Numbered from the stretch's first letter, positions 44,192 through 55,174 are shown. The stretch: 64,000 bases of DNA from Pseudomonas sp. MWU16-30317 (GCF_020515695.1 NZ_JAIWJA010000001.1:496001-560000), one strand, 5' to 3'. Numbers and translations: made by a program. The notes: a model not told the origin generated them from the letters alone.

Positions 44192-47100
44192 ACCTCTCCC
44201 GCCTGTTCATCCTGCGCCCGGTCGCCACCACGCTGAGCATGCTGGCGATCATCCTCGCCGGTGCCTTGGCCTACCGGCTGCTGCCGGTCGCAGCGCTGCC
44301 GCAGGTGGATTACCCGACCATTCGGGTGATGACCCTCTACCCGGGCGCCAGCCCCCATGTGATGACCAGTGCGGTGACGGCGCCGCTCGAACGCCAGTTC
44401 GGGCAGATGCCCGGGCTGCAGCAGATGGCCTCGACCAGCTCCGGCGGGGCATCGGTGCTGACCCTGCGCTTCAGCCTCGATATCAATATGGACGTTGCCG
44501 AGCAGGAGGTGCAGGCCGCGATCAACGCCGCCACCAACCTCCTGCCCAGCGACCTGCCTGCGCCACCGGTTTACAACAAGGTCAATCCCGCCGACACCCC
44601 GGTGCTGACGGTGGCGGTCAGTTCGAAAACCATGCCGCTGCCCAAGCTTAACGATCTGGTCGACACCCGCATGGCGCAGAAGCTGGCGCAGGTATCAGGG
44701 GTCGGCATGGTGACCATCGCCGGCGGTCAGCGTCAGGCGGTACGGATCAAGGTCAACACCCAGGCGCTGGCGTCCCACGGTCTCAATCTCGAAGATGTGC
44801 GCACGCTGATCGGCGCTTCCAACGTCAATCAGCCTAAAGGCAATTTCGACGGCCCTACACGGGTGGCAATGCTCGATGCCAACGACCAGCTGCGCTCGCC
44901 CGAAGAGTACGCCAACCTCATTCTTGCCTACAGCAATGGCTCGCCGCTACGGCTCAAGGACGTCGCCGAGATCGCCGATGGCGCCGAAAACGAACGGCTG
45001 GCGGCCTGGGCCAACAAAAACCAGGCAGTGCTGCTCAATATCCAGCGCCAGCCCGGCGCCAACGTCATCGAGGTGGTCGACCGTATCAAGGCGGTCCTGC
45101 CGTCGATCACCGACAACCTGCCCGCCGGCTTCGACGTCACGGTGCTGACCGATCGCACCCAGACGATTCGCGCCTCGGTCAAGGATGTGCAGCTCGAGCT
45201 GTTCATCGCCATCGCCCTGGTGGTGATGGTCACGTTCGTCTTCCTGCGCCGCGCCAGCGCCACACTGATCCCCTCGGTGGCGGTGCCGCTGTCGCTGATC
45301 GGCACCTTCGGGGTGATGTACGTGGCGGGTTTCTCCATCAACAACCTGACGCTCATGGCCATGACCATTGCCACCGGTTTTGTGGTCGACGACGCCATCG
45401 TCATGCTGGAGAACATTTCCCGGCACATCGAGGAGGGCGAAACGCCCCTGCAGGCGGCGCTCAAGGGCGCTCGGCAGATCGGCTTCACCCTGGTGTCGCT
45501 GACGGTGTCGCTGATTGCCGTGCTGATTCCGCTGCTGTTCATGGCCGATGTGGTGGGGCGCCTGTTTCGCGAGTTCGCCATCACGCTGGCGGTCGCGATC
45601 CTGATCTCGCTGGTGGTGTCGTTGACCCTGACGCCGATGATGTGCGCGCGGTTGCTCAAGCGTGAACCACAACCCCACGAGCAGGGGCGTTTCTATCGGG
45701 CCAGCGGGCTGTGGATCGACTGGCTGATCGAGCGTTACAGCCACGGCCTGCGCTGGGTGCTGCGCCATCAACCGCTGACCTTGCTGGTAGCGGTCGCCAC
45801 CCTGGGCCTGACCGTGGTGCTTTATATCGTGGTACCCAAGGGCTTCTTTCCGGTGCAGGACACCGGGGTGATCCAGGGGATCTCCGAAGCGCCCCAGGCA
45901 ATTTCCTTCAAGGCCATGAGCCAGCGCCAGCAGGCGTTGGCGGACGTCATCCTGCAAGACCCGGATGTCGACAGCCTGTCGTCCTATATCGGTGTCGACG
46001 GCGACAACGCCACGCTCAACAGCGGGCGCTTCCTGATCAATCTCAAGCCCCACGACCAGCGCAGCCTGACCGCCAGCCAGATCATCACGCGCCTGCAGCC
46101 GAAGGTAGACACCCAGGTCGGGGTACGCCTGTTCATGCAGCCGGTGCAAGACCTGACCATCGAGGATCGAGTCAGCCGCACGCAGTACCAGTTCAGCCTG
46201 TCGTCACCCGACGCGGATATGCTCGCCACCTGGAGCGACCGCCTGGTGCAGGCGCTCAAGCAGCATCCGCAACTCACCGATGTGGCCAGCGACCTGCAGG
46301 ACAAAGGCCTGCAGGTCTATCTGAACATTGACCGGGACACCGCCAAGCGCCTGGGCGTCAACGTGTCCGATATCACCAACGCCCTGTACGACGCTTTCGG
46401 CCAGCGACAGATATCGACCATCTATACCCAGGCCAGCCAGTACCGTGTGGTGCTGCAGGCCGCCGACGGCGGGAGGATCGGCCCGCAGGCGCTGGAGCAG
46501 ATTTACGTCAAGACCAGCAACGGCGCGGCAACCTCGACCAGCAATACCGCCACTGGCACCAACTCTGGCACCAACACCGAGGCCATCGGTGGGCAGGTGC
46601 GGCTGTCGAGCCTGGCCCACATCGAGCAACGGCAGACGCAACTGGCGATTACCCACATCGGCCAGTTTCCGGCAGTGATGATGTCGTTCAATCTGGCCGA
46701 AGGCGTATCACTGGGCGAAGCGGTGGCGTTGATCGAGCAGGTACAACACGAGATCGACATGCCGCTGGGTGTGCGCACTGAATTCCAGGGCGCGGCGCAG
46801 GCGTTCCAGGCATCGCTGTCGAGCACCTTGTGGTTGATTCTCGCGGCTATCGTGACCATGTACATCGTCCTCGGTGTGCTCTACGAGAGCTTCATCCATC
46901 CGATCACCATCCTCTCCACGCTGCCGTCCGCCGCGGTCGGCGCCTTGCTGGCCCTGATCCTGACCGGCAACGATCTGGGGATGATCGCGATCATCGGTAT
47001 CATTCTGCTGATCGGGATCGTCAAGAAAAACGCGATCATGATGATCGACTTCGCCCTGGACGCTGAGCGCAGCCGCGGCATCGATCCGCAGACGGCGATA

Positions 47101-47388
47101 TTCGAGGCAGCGCTGCTGCGCTTCAGGCCGATTCTGATGACGACGCTGGCGGCGCTGTTCGGGGCCATCCCGCTGATGCTGGCGACGGGTTCCGGTGCCG
47201 AGTTGCGGCAGCCGCTGGGGCTGGTGATGGTCGGTGGGCTGTTGGTGAGCCAGATGCTGACCTTGTTCACCACGCCGGTGATCTACCTGTATTTCGATCG
47301 CCTGGGTCGTCGCTGGCGGCCAAAGGCGCGACCTGCCGCACCAGGTGTCGATGACAGTGCCCATGTCGTCAGGCCGAGCCATGAGTGA
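44188..47388 (+). CDS. muxB: RND efflux transporter, MdtB/MuxB family
   Basis: The 1066-residue inner-membrane pump has twelve helices and two large periplasmic loops. The proton-relay aspartates lie in [20 protein letters not shown], and the second half keeps [20 protein letters not shown] and [15 protein letters not shown]. It works with MuxC as a heteromeric trimer. It starts inside the muxA stop (ATGA). A Thr/Ser/Asn-rich stretch of about 20 residues near 777-800 ([19 protein letters not shown]) looks like an insertion in the periplasmic docking domain compared with MuxC. Confidence 0.93.
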   Translation: MNLSRLFILRPVATTLSMLAIILAGALAYRLLPVAALPQVDYPTIRVMTLYPGASPHVMTSAVTAPLERQFGQMPGLQQMASTSSGGASVLTLRFSLDINMDVAEQEVQAAINAATNLLPSDLPAPPVYNKVNPADTPVLTVAVSSKTMPLPKLNDLVDTRMAQKLAQVSGVGMVTIAGGQRQAVRIKVNTQALASHGLNLEDVRTLIGASNVNQPKGNFDGPTRVAMLDANDQLRSPEEYANLILAYSNGSPLRLKDVAEIADGAENERLAAWANKNQAVLLNIQRQPGANVIEVVDRIKAVLPSITDNLPAGFDVTVLTDRTQTIRASVKDVQLELFIAIALVVMVTFVFLRRASATLIPSVAVPLSLIGTFGVMYVAGFSINNLTLMAMTIATGFVVDDAIVMLENISRHIEEGETPLQAALKGARQIGFTLVSLTVSLIAVLIPLLFMADVVGRLFREFAITLAVAILISLVVSLTLTPMMCARLLKREPQPHEQGRFYRASGLWIDWLIERYSHGLRWVLRHQPLTLLVAVATLGLTVVLYIVVPKGFFPVQDTGVIQGISEAPQAISFKAMSQRQQALADVILQDPDVDSLSSYIGVDGDNATLNSGRFLINLKPHDQRSLTASQIITRLQPKVDTQVGVRLFMQPVQDLTIEDRVSRTQYQFSLSSPDADMLATWSDRLVQALKQHPQLTDVASDLQDKGLQVYLNIDRDTAKRLGVNVSDITNALYDAFGQRQISTIYTQASQYRVVLQAADGGRIGPQALEQIYVKTSNGAATSTSNTATGTNSGTNTEAIGGQVRLSSLAHIEQRQTQLAITHIGQFPAVMMSFNLAEGVSLGEAVALIEQVQHEIDMPLGVRTEFQGAAQAFQASLSSTLWLILAAIVTMYIVLGVLYESFIHPITILSTLPSAAVGALLALILTGNDLGMIAIIGIILLIGIVKKNAIMMIDFALDAERSRGIDPQTAIFEAALLRFRPILMTTLAALFGAIPLMLATGSGAELRQPLGLVMVGGLLVSQMLTLFTTPVIYLYFDRLGRRWRPKARPAAPGVDDSAHVVRPSHE

Positions 47389-47394
47389 CGCGCG

Positions 47395-50300
47395 ATGAAC
47401 ATCTCCGGACCGTTTATCCGTCGTCCTGTCGCCACGCTGCTGCTGAGCCTGGCGGTCATGCTGCTGGGCGGCGTGGCGTTCCGACTACTACCGGTCTCAC
47501 CGTTGCCGCAGATGGATTTTCCGGTGATCGTGGTTTCGGCGCAGCTGGCTGGCGCCAGCCCAGAGGTCATGGCGTCGACTGTGGCCACGCCGCTCGAACG
47601 GGCGTTTGGCAGCATCGCCGGTGTCACCAGCCTCAACAGCCGCTCCACTCAGGGCTCGACCCGGGTGATCCTGCAGTTCGACCTCAAGCGCGATATCAAT
47701 GGCGCCGCCCGCGAAGTGCAAGCCGCCATCAACGCCTCGCGCTCGCTGCTGCCCAGCGGTATGCGCAGCATGCCCACCTACAAGAAGGTCAACCCCTCGC
47801 AAGCGCCGATCATGGTACTGGCACTGACCTCCACGGTATTGCAGAAGGGCGAGCTCTACGACCTGGCCTCGACCATCCTGTCCCAGAGCCTGTCTCAGGT
47901 GAATGGTGTCGGCGAGGTGCAGGTGGGCGGCAGTTCGTTGCCAGCGGTGCGGGTCGAGCTCGAGCCTCAGGCGCTGAGCCATTACGCGGTGTCGCTGGAT
48001 GATGTGCGCAGTGCGATCGCCAATGCCAACGTGCGCCAGCCCACCGGCTTCGTCGAAGACGCCGCCAACAGCTGGCAGGTGCAAACCAACGACCAGCTGG
48101 AAAAAGCCAAGGATTACCGGCCGCTGATCATCCGCACCCAGGACGGCGCGGTGTTGCGGCTGTCGGACGTCGCTCGGGTCAGCGATGCGGTCGAGAACCG
48201 TTACAACGCGGGCTTCTTCAACAAGCAGGCGGCGGTGTTGCTGGTGATCAACCGCCAGACCGGCGCCAACATCATCGAGACGGTCAAGCAGATCAAGGCC
48301 CAGCTGCCGGCGTTGGAGTCGTTGCTGCCGGCCAGCGTCAAGCTCGACCTGGCAATGGATCGCTCGCCGGTGATCACCGCCAACCTGCACGAGGCCGAAT
48401 TGACCCTGTTGATCGCCGTGGGCCTGGTGATCCTGGTGGTGTTCCTGTTTCTCGGCAATTTCCGCGCGTCGGTGATTCCGTCGCTGGCGGTGCCCGTGTC
48501 CTTGATCGGCACGTTCGCGGTGATGTATCTGTACGGGTTTTCACTGAACAACCTGTCGTTGATGGCGTTGATTCTTGCCACCGGGTTGGTGGTGGACGAT
48601 GCCATCGTGGTGCTGGAGAACATTTCGCGGCGCATCGACGAGGGTGAAGCGCCGCTACAGGCCTCTTATAATGGCGCCCGCGAAGTGGGATTCACGCTGC
48701 TGGCGATGAACGTGTCGCTGGTGGCGGTGTTTCTGTCGATCCTGTTCATGGGCGGCCTGGTGGAAATGTTGTTCCGCGAGTTTTCCATCACCTTGGCGGC
48801 GGCGGTGCTGGTGTCGTTGCTGGTGTCGGTGACGCTGACGCCGATGCTCTGTTCGCGCTGGCTGCAGCCCCACAGCCCGGGTGACGAAAACCGCCTGCAG
48901 CGCGCCAGTGCGCGGCTCAACGAACGGCTGGTGGCCAGCTACGATCGCACCCTGGGCTGGGTCCTGCGTCACCCGCGCCTGACCTTGCTGGTGCTGCTGG
49001 TGACCATTGGCGTCAACGTCGCCTTGTACATCGTGGTGCCCAAGACCTTGCTGCCGCAGCAGGACACCGGGCAGTTGATGGGCTTTATCCGGGGTGACGA
49101 CGGCATGTCGTTCGCGGTGATGCAGCCGAAGATGGAAATCTATCGCCACGCCTTGCTGGCGGACAAATCGGTGGCCAGCGTCGCCGGCTTTATCGGCGGC
49201 AACAACGGCACCAACAACGCCACCGTGCTGGTGCGCCTCAAGCCCATCGAACAGCGTGACGACAACGCTCAGCAGATCATCGACCGGCTGCGCAAGGATT
49301 TGCCACCGGTGCCCGGCGCACGGCTGTTCCTGATGGCTGACCAGGACTTGCAGTTCGGCGGCGCCCGTGACCAGCAGACTTCGCAGTACAACTATGTGGT
49401 GCAGAGCGACGACCTGGCGGCGCTGCGCCTGTGGTTTCCCAAGGTGGTCGCGGCCTTTCGCGGTTTGCCGCAGCTGACGGCCATCGATGCCCGCGAAGGC
49501 CACGGCACCGCGCAGGTCACGTTGGTGGTGGACCGCGATCAGGCCAAGCGCCTGGGCATCGACATGAACAGGGTCACGGCGGTGCTCAACAACGCCTATA
49601 GCCAGCGGCAGATTTCGACCATCTACGACAGCCTCAACCAGTACAAGGTGGTGATGGAAATCAACCCCAAGTACGCCCAGGACCCGATCACCCTCAATCA
49701 GGTACAGATCATTACCGGCGCAGGGGCCACGGTGCCGCTGTCGGCGATCGCCCATTACGAAAACAGCCTGGCGGACGATTCGGTCAGCCATGAAGGGCAG
49801 TTCGCCTCCGAAGACATCTCTTTCGACCTGGCCGAGGGTGTTTCCCTCGATCAGGCGGGGGCGGCAATCGAGCGGGCACTGGCCGGCGTTGGCCTGCCGT
49901 CGAGCATCATCGTCAAGAATGGCGGTACCGGCGGTGCCTTCGCGGCGGCGCAGAAGGGCCAGCCGCTGATGATTCTGGGCGCGCTGGTGATGGTCTATCT
50001 GGTGCTCGGGATCCTCTACGAAAGCTATGTACACCCGCTGACCATCCTCTCGACCTTGCCGTCGGCGGGAGTAGGGGCGTTGCTGGCCATTTACCTGACG
50101 GGGGGCGAGTTCAGCCTGATCTCGCTGCTGGGGCTGTTTCTGTTGATCGGCGTGGTGAAGAAAAACGCCATCCTGATGATCGACCTGGCCTTGCAGCTCG
50201 AACGCAATGAAGGCATGACGCCGCTGGAGTCGATTCGCCACGCGTGCCTGCAACGCCTGCGGCCGATCCTGATGACCACCATGGCGGCCATCCTCGGCGC

Positions 50301-50502
50301 CCTGCCGCTGTTGCTGGGCACGGCCGCTGGGGCCGAGATGCGCCGCCCGCTGGGCCTGACCATCATTGGCGGCCTGGTGCTCAGCCAGATCTTGACGCTT
50401 TACACCACGCCTGTTGTTTACCTTTCTCTGGATCGCCTTCGTCACCGGGTCAACCGCTGGCGTGGGGTGCGTACCGATGTTGCCCTGGAAACTCCGCTAT
50501 GA
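47395..50502 (+). CDS. muxC: RND efflux transporter, MdtC/MuxC family
   Basis: The 1035-residue pump is the second inner-membrane subunit. It shows NISGPFIRRPVATLLLSLAV at the start, proton-relay residues in GLVVDDAIVVLENISRRIDE and GVVKKNAILMIDLALQLE late in the protein. It begins six bases after muxB and overlaps the outer-membrane factor gene by four. MdtBC-type pumps export bile salts, novobiocin and similar compounds; MuxABC-OpmB of P. aeruginosa handles aztreonam, macrolides and novobiocin. Substrates here are inferred from those relatives. Confidence 0.93.
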   Translation: MNISGPFIRRPVATLLLSLAVMLLGGVAFRLLPVSPLPQMDFPVIVVSAQLAGASPEVMASTVATPLERAFGSIAGVTSLNSRSTQGSTRVILQFDLKRDINGAAREVQAAINASRSLLPSGMRSMPTYKKVNPSQAPIMVLALTSTVLQKGELYDLASTILSQSLSQVNGVGEVQVGGSSLPAVRVELEPQALSHYAVSLDDVRSAIANANVRQPTGFVEDAANSWQVQTNDQLEKAKDYRPLIIRTQDGAVLRLSDVARVSDAVENRYNAGFFNKQAAVLLVINRQTGANIIETVKQIKAQLPALESLLPASVKLDLAMDRSPVITANLHEAELTLLIAVGLVILVVFLFLGNFRASVIPSLAVPVSLIGTFAVMYLYGFSLNNLSLMALILATGLVVDDAIVVLENISRRIDEGEAPLQASYNGAREVGFTLLAMNVSLVAVFLSILFMGGLVEMLFREFSITLAAAVLVSLLVSVTLTPMLCSRWLQPHSPGDENRLQRASARLNERLVASYDRTLGWVLRHPRLTLLVLLVTIGVNVALYIVVPKTLLPQQDTGQLMGFIRGDDGMSFAVMQPKMEIYRHALLADKSVASVAGFIGGNNGTNNATVLVRLKPIEQRDDNAQQIIDRLRKDLPPVPGARLFLMADQDLQFGGARDQQTSQYNYVVQSDDLAALRLWFPKVVAAFRGLPQLTAIDAREGHGTAQVTLVVDRDQAKRLGIDMNRVTAVLNNAYSQRQISTIYDSLNQYKVVMEINPKYAQDPITLNQVQIITGAGATVPLSAIAHYENSLADDSVSHEGQFASEDISFDLAEGVSLDQAGAAIERALAGVGLPSSIIVKNGGTGGAFAAAQKGQPLMILGALVMVYLVLGILYESYVHPLTILSTLPSAGVGALLAIYLTGGEFSLISLLGLFLLIGVVKKNAILMIDLALQLERNEGMTPLESIRHACLQRLRPILMTTMAAILGALPLLLGTAAGAEMRRPLGLTIIGGLVLSQILTLYTTPVVYLSLDRLRHRVNRWRGVRTDVALETPL

Positions 50503-51983
50503 CTGCTCGTTTGCCTGATTCCCAGCCCTGCGCGTTAACCGTGCGGCTGTTCGCCGCCCGCGGGTCACGCGTTGCAGGGCTTGCCTTGTGCGGGTTGATG
50601 CTGAGCGCGTGCGCCGTGGGGCCGGACTACCATCGCCCGGCAGTCGCCGCGCCCGCGCAGTTCAAGGAAGCCGCGGGTTGGCGTCAGGCACAGCCCAGTG
50701 ATGCCTTGGCACGCGGGGCCTGGTGGGAGCTGTATGGCGACGCGCAACTCGACGGGCTGGTGGAGCAGCTCAATCGGTCCAACCAGACGGTCGCGCAATA
50801 CGAGGCCCAGTATCGCCAGGCGGCGGCACTGGTGCGCAGCGCCCGTGGCGCGTTCTTCCCCAGTGTGACGCTGGATGTGAGCAAGAGCCGCGCGAGCCAG
50901 GGCACCGGCAGCAGCGGTTCGAGCCTCAGCAGTTCCAGCAGCGGTATCCGCGACACTCACAACGTCCAGCTTGGGGTCAGCTGGGAGGCCGATGTATGGG
51001 GCCGCTTGCGTCGCGGCCTGGAGGCCGATACCGCCAGCGCCCAGGCCAGCTATGCCGATCTGGCGGCGATGCGCCTGAGCCTGCAATCGCAGCTGGTGCA
51101 AGCCTATCTGCAGTTGCGGGTGCTGGATGAACAGAAGCGCCTGCTGGAATCGACGCTGGAGACCTACCAGCGCTCCCTGACCCTCACCCAGAACCAGTAC
51201 AAGGCCGGTATCTCGGGCCAGGATGCGGTGGCCCAGGCGCAAACCCAGCTGAAGTCGACCCAGGCTGACCTGATCGACCTGATCTGGCAGCGGGCCCAGC
51301 AGGAAAACGCGATCGCCGTGCTCACTGGCCAGGCCCCGGCGAATTTCAGCGTGGCGCCGGTGCAGAGCGTGCCGCAGCTACCGCAGATCCCGCTGGGCGT
51401 GCCGTCGCAATGGCTGGAGAGGCGCCCCGATATTGCTTCTGCCGAGCGCGCTGTCATCGCTGCCAATGCCAATATCGGCGTGGCCAAGACCGCTTACTAC
51501 CCGGATTTGACCTTGAGCATGGCCGGCGGCTATAGCAGCAGTACCTTTGCCAATTGGATCTCCCTGCCTAACCGTTTCTGGTCGGTGGGGCCGCAGCTGG
51601 CCATGACCCTGTTCGACGGCGGCCAGCGTGCTGCCGAGGTGGAACGTACCGAGGCCGTCTACGACCAGACGGTGGCGCAATACCGGCAGACGGTGCTCAA
51701 CGGTTTTCAGGAAGTGGAAAACTACCTGAGCCAGTTGAAGGTGTACGAAGACGAGGCGGGGGTTCGTCAGCAAGCGCTGGATGCGGCCCGGCAGTCGCTG
51801 CGCTTGACTACCAATCAGTACCGCGCTGGGGTGATCGGCTATCTGGATGTGGTGACGGTGCAGGCCACGGCGTTGAATAATGAGCGCACCGTGCTGGCGT
51901 TACAGCAAAGCCGGCTGATTGCCAGCGTGCAGTTGATCGCCGCGCTGGGTGGTGGTTGGGATGGGGAATTGAATCGGCCGTAA
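50499..51983 (+). CDS. opmB: Outer-membrane efflux lipoprotein, NodT/OpmB family
   Basis: The 494-residue TolC-like channel has a lipoprotein signal (LMLSACAVGPDYHRP) and two repeated halves of helical hairpin and beta-strand, with VPSQWLERRPDIASAERAV between them and QYRAGVIGYLDVVTVQATAL near the end. It forms the exit duct of the MuxABC pump. The ATG at 50499 overlaps the muxC stop. The open frame extends 85 codons upstream inside muxC, but the lipoprotein signal fixes the start. A Ser-rich stretch (GTGSSGSSLSSSSSGI) lies in the first half. Confidence 0.92.
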   Translation: MTARLPDSQPCALTVRLFAARGSRVAGLALCGLMLSACAVGPDYHRPAVAAPAQFKEAAGWRQAQPSDALARGAWWELYGDAQLDGLVEQLNRSNQTVAQYEAQYRQAAALVRSARGAFFPSVTLDVSKSRASQGTGSSGSSLSSSSSGIRDTHNVQLGVSWEADVWGRLRRGLEADTASAQASYADLAAMRLSLQSQLVQAYLQLRVLDEQKRLLESTLETYQRSLTLTQNQYKAGISGQDAVAQAQTQLKSTQADLIDLIWQRAQQENAIAVLTGQAPANFSVAPVQSVPQLPQIPLGVPSQWLERRPDIASAERAVIAANANIGVAKTAYYPDLTLSMAGGYSSSTFANWISLPNRFWSVGPQLAMTLFDGGQRAAEVERTEAVYDQTVAQYRQTVLNGFQEVENYLSQLKVYEDEAGVRQQALDAARQSLRLTTNQYRAGVIGYLDVVTVQATALNNERTVLALQQSRLIASVQLIAALGGGWDGELNRP

Positions 51984-52007
51984 TGTACGGCTCAGGTGCG
52001 ACTTGCA

Positions 52008-52093
52008 CTGCAGGAGCAAAGCTTGCTCGCGAAGGTGTCGGCGGCCAATGGTGCTACGCCTGACGTCTTCGCGGGCAAGCCTCGCTCCTGCAG
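52008..52093. repeat. REP pair (REPIN) after opmB
   Basis: CAGGAGCAAAGCTTGCTCGCG and the opposed CGCGGGCAAGCCTCGCTCC lie between the convergent opmB and SCP2 genes. Confidence 0.75.
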
Positions 52094-52106
52094 AGGCAAC
52101 GAGCGC

Positions 52107-52421
52107 TTAGACCGGGAACAGCTCGCTCAACTTCATCGCCAGCATCATGTCGCCTTCAGCGCGCAGCTTGCCGCCCATGAACGCCTGCATGCCGTCGGTC
52201 TCGCCGCTGACGATGCCCTTGAGCGTTTCGCTGTCCATCACCAGAGTGACCTGGGCGTCCGGGTTTTCGCCTTCCTGCAGTTCGCAGGTGCTGTCCTTGA
52301 CGATCAGCGAGAAGTTCTCGGTCTCGTCGATGCGGAAACCGAACACCAGGTCCAGGCCGCCGGCGGCAGCGGGATTGAACTTGGCCTTCATCTTTTCAAC
52401 GGCTTTGGCTACATCGGTCAT
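52107..52421 (-). CDS. SCP2 sterol-binding domain protein
   Basis: The 104-residue protein is a stand-alone SCP2 domain (VFGFRIDETENFSLIVKDS, VTLVMDSETLKGIVSGET, KLRAEGDMMLAMKLSELF), a fold that binds lipids or acyl-CoA in a hydrophobic tunnel. The ATG at 52421 has AAGGAA eight bases upstream; the longer frame adds 46 residues without family similarity. No operon partner is present. The ligand is unknown. Confidence 0.88.
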   Translation of the reverse strand: MTDVAKAVEKMKAKFNPAAAGGLDLVFGFRIDETENFSLIVKDSTCELQEGENPDAQVTLVMDSETLKGIVSGETDGMQAFMGGKLRAEGDMMLAMKLSELFPV

Positions 52422-52751
52422 GGCGCGTTCCTTATTGGGTGATTTGAGCAACCGCCCGGGGTCCAGGCGGGCGCTGATGGGGGTGGTTGGAAATTGACCA
52501 CTCCCAAAGCAGGACCCGACGAGGTTAGGGGGCCCCCAGCGAGCTGTCAACGAAAACATACAAGCGTTTGAAAAGCTCGTTTGAATTTACATTCAGGCAC
52601 TCGTGCGCTGGCAGCAAAAGGGGCCAGTTCTGCTGCTTCTTGGCCCCTTCATCACTGAGCCCCACTCCGAAAACGGCAAAAGGCCGAATGATCGGCCTTT
52701 TGGCGTGTTTGGCTGCCATGACGGCAGCCAATGGCAGGGCTGTGACGGACC
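52422..52751. other. Intergenic region upstream of the SCP2 gene
   Basis: About 330 bases without a credible gene. Near 52567 the plus strand has two direct copies of CGTTTGAA five bases apart. A 9-bp hairpin AAGGGGCCA/TGGCCCCTT spans 52618-52649. A terminator for the neighbouring minus-strand unit follows at 52678-52701. Confidence 0.4.
52678..52701. terminator. Rho-independent terminator after the cysI unit
   Basis: The perfect 10-bp stem AAAAGGCCGA/TCGGCCTTTT with a 4-base loop has T-runs on both strands and may act in both directions. It lies 51 bases past the DUF934 gene stop. Confidence 0.8.
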
Positions 52752-53246
52752 TCAGCGGCGCCGGAACAGCGGCAGCGGCTCGTCGGTGGCGGCCTGGTAG
52801 GTCACGCTGAAGTCCTTGAGGCTTTCCAGCGCTTCGTACGGGTCCTTGTCGGCGCGCAGGGCGAAGGCGTCGAAACCGCAGCGGTGCAGGTAGAACAACT
52901 GGTCGCGCAGCACATCGCCGATTGCCCGCAGTTCACCCTTGTAGCCGTACCGATCACGCAGCAGACGAGCGTTGGAGTAGTTGCGCCCGTCGGTGAAGGC
53001 CGGGAAGTTCAAGGCGATGACCTGGAAGTGCTCGACATCGTCACCGATCTCTTCGGCTTCTTCGTCGGCATCGAGCCACACGCCCAGGCCGCCATCGCGG
53101 GCCTTGAGGGCGTTGCCGTGTTCGCGCCACAGCGCCAGCGGCACGATCAGGTCGTCGCAGTTGCTGATGCTGTCAAAGCTCGTGTCCTTGGGCAGCAGGT
53201 GCCAGGTCTCGTCGATGACGGCATTGTTCTTAATGATTCGCTGCAT
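52752..53246 (-). CDS. DUF934 protein, sulfite reductase partner
   Basis: The 164-residue soluble protein belongs to DUF934, a family nearly always encoded beside a one-component sulfite/nitrite reductase in Pseudomonas and relatives. Marks are VWLDADEEAEEIGDDVEHF, ALNFPAFTDGRNYSNARLLR, GYKGELRAIGDVLRDQLFYL and CGFDAFALR. It may support electron delivery or assembly of the reductase, but its biochemical role is unproven. The ATG at 53246 has AAGGAG upstream and overlaps the cysI gene by 17 bases, so the two are co-translated. Confidence 0.87.
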   Translation of the reverse strand: MQRIIKNNAVIDETWHLLPKDTSFDSISNCDDLIVPLALWREHGNALKARDGGLGVWLDADEEAEEIGDDVEHFQVIALNFPAFTDGRNYSNARLLRDRYGYKGELRAIGDVLRDQLFYLHRCGFDAFALRADKDPYEALESLKDFSVTYQAATDEPLPLFRRR

Positions 53247-54888
53247 AGACGCGCTCCTTGAACGGATCGATACCAATACGCTGGTAGGTGTCGATAAAAC
53301 GCTCGTCTTCCGTGCGCTTTTCTACATAAACGTCGATCAGCTTGCCGATCACTTCAGGCATCAGTTCCTGAGCGAAGGATGGGCCGAGGATCTTGCCCAG
53401 GCTGGCGTCACGGCTGGCGCTGCCACCCAGGGAGACCTGGTAGAACTCTTCGCCTTTCTTGTCGACACCGAGGATGCCGATGTGGCCGACGTGGTGATGA
53501 CCACAGGCGTTCATGCAGCCCGAGATGTTGACGTCGATGTCGCCGATGTCGAACAAATAGTCCAGGTCGTCGAAGCGGCGCTGGATGGATTCGGCGATCG
53601 GGATCGACTTGGCGTTGGCCAGCGAGCAGAAATCACCACCGGGGCAGCAGATGATGTCGGTCAGCAGGCCGATGTTCGGCGTGGCGAACCCGCCTTCGCG
53701 CAGTTCCAGCCAGAGGGCGTGCAATTGTTGCTGCTCGACGTCGGCGAAGATGATGTTCTGCTCGTGAGAGGTGCGCAGCTGCCCGAAACTGTAGCGCTCG
53801 GCCAGGTCGGCGACGGCATCCAGCTGTTTGTCGGTCAAGTCGCCTGGAGCAACGCCGGTTGGCTTGAGCGACAGGGTCACAGCCACGTAGCCGGGCTTCT
53901 TGTGCGCCAGGGTGTTGCGGGCGCGCCAGCGGGCGAAACCTGGGTGCTCGGCTTCCAGCGCGCCGAGTTGGGCGCTGAAATCGCTCAGGGCCTTGTATTC
54001 GGGATCGACGAAGTGCTTGGCTACGCGCTGCAGCTCGGCTTCGGTCAGCGTGGTGCTGCCGCCGCGCAAGTGCTCCATCTCAGCGTTGACCTTTTCGGCG
54101 AACACTTCAGGGGTCAGGGCCTTGACCAGGATCTTGATGCGCGCCTTGTACTTGTTGTCGCGACGGCCATAGCGGTTGTACACACGCAGGATGGCGTCGA
54201 GGTAGCTCAACAGGTCTTGCCAGGGCAGGAATTCATTGATGAACGCGCCGACCACCGGCGTACGGCCCAGGCCGCCGCCCACCAGGACGCGGAAGCCCAG
54301 CTCGCCGGCTTCGTTGTACACCGGCTCCAGGCCGATATCGTGCACTTCGATGGCGGCACGGTCGGTGCTGGCGCCATTGAGAGCGATCTTGAACTTGCGC
54401 GGCAGGTAGGCGAATTCCGGGTGGAAGGTGGTCCACTGGCGGATGATTTCGCACCAAGGGCGCGGGTCGATGACTTCGTCGGCAGCGACACCGGCGAACT
54501 GGTCGGTGGTGACGTTGCGCAGGCAGTTGCCGCTGGTCTGGATCGCGTGCATCTGCACGGTGGCCAGCTCGGCGAGGATGTCCGGGATGTCTTCGACCGC
54601 CGGCCAGTTGAACTGCACGTTCTGGCGAGTACTGATGTGGGCGTAGCCCTTGTCGTAGTCGCGGGCGATCTTGGCCATCATTCGCGCCTGGCGCGACGTC
54701 AGTTGGCCATAGGGCACGGCGACTCGCAGCATGGGCGCGAAACGCTGGATGTACAGCCCGTTCTGCAAGCGCAGCGGGCGAAACTCTTCTTCGCTCAACT
54801 CCCCGGCCAGGTAGCGGCGGGTCTGGTCACGGAACTGCTTGACGCGGTCCTCGATGATCCGTTGATCGTACTCGTCATAAACGTACAT
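53230..54888 (-). CDS. cysI: Sulfite reductase hemoprotein (CysI-type)
   Basis: The 552-residue siroheme and 4Fe-4S enzyme reduces sulfite to sulfide for cysteine synthesis. It has two ferredoxin-like/sulfite-reductase repeats, with IQTSGNCLRNVTTDQFAG in the first half. The cluster-binding cysteines lie in IICCPGGDFCSLANAKS and NISGCMNACGHHHVGH. In Pseudomonas this form works without the CysJ flavoprotein of enterics and probably takes electrons from ferredoxin or an unknown donor. The DUF934 gene is coupled downstream. The AT-rich upstream region probably holds its promoter; a CysB site could not be defined. Confidence 0.9.
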   Translation of the reverse strand: MYVYDEYDQRIIEDRVKQFRDQTRRYLAGELSEEEFRPLRLQNGLYIQRFAPMLRVAVPYGQLTSRQARMMAKIARDYDKGYAHISTRQNVQFNWPAVEDIPDILAELATVQMHAIQTSGNCLRNVTTDQFAGVAADEVIDPRPWCEIIRQWTTFHPEFAYLPRKFKIALNGASTDRAAIEVHDIGLEPVYNEAGELGFRVLVGGGLGRTPVVGAFINEFLPWQDLLSYLDAILRVYNRYGRRDNKYKARIKILVKALTPEVFAEKVNAEMEHLRGGSTTLTEAELQRVAKHFVDPEYKALSDFSAQLGALEAEHPGFARWRARNTLAHKKPGYVAVTLSLKPTGVAPGDLTDKQLDAVADLAERYSFGQLRTSHEQNIIFADVEQQQLHALWLELREGGFATPNIGLLTDIICCPGGDFCSLANAKSIPIAESIQRRFDDLDYLFDIGDIDVNISGCMNACGHHHVGHIGILGVDKKGEEFYQVSLGGSASRDASLGKILGPSFAQELMPEVIGKLIDVYVEKRTEDERFIDTYQRIGIDPFKERVYAANH

Positions 54889-55174
54889 AGTGGTCCTGTT
54901 CTCAGGCTGCTACAGCATCTCTGCATAACTGCGCGCACGGCCGCGCACTCCGGCTTCGGAGCCGACGGAATATACCCGTTTGCGGATATGCTTAATAGTG
55001 ACGTTTGAATATAAGTAAATAACCCAAGGTTATAACTGGCATGGCTGTTAATCATTCAGTACTGAGTTTGGCCGATATCCCTACTTGTAAGAAGGGCATT
55101 GGTGAACTTGACTGTATTGTATGTCCTGCTCCAGTGACATCCCGTCCGATAACAATCACAAGAGACGACGCCTG

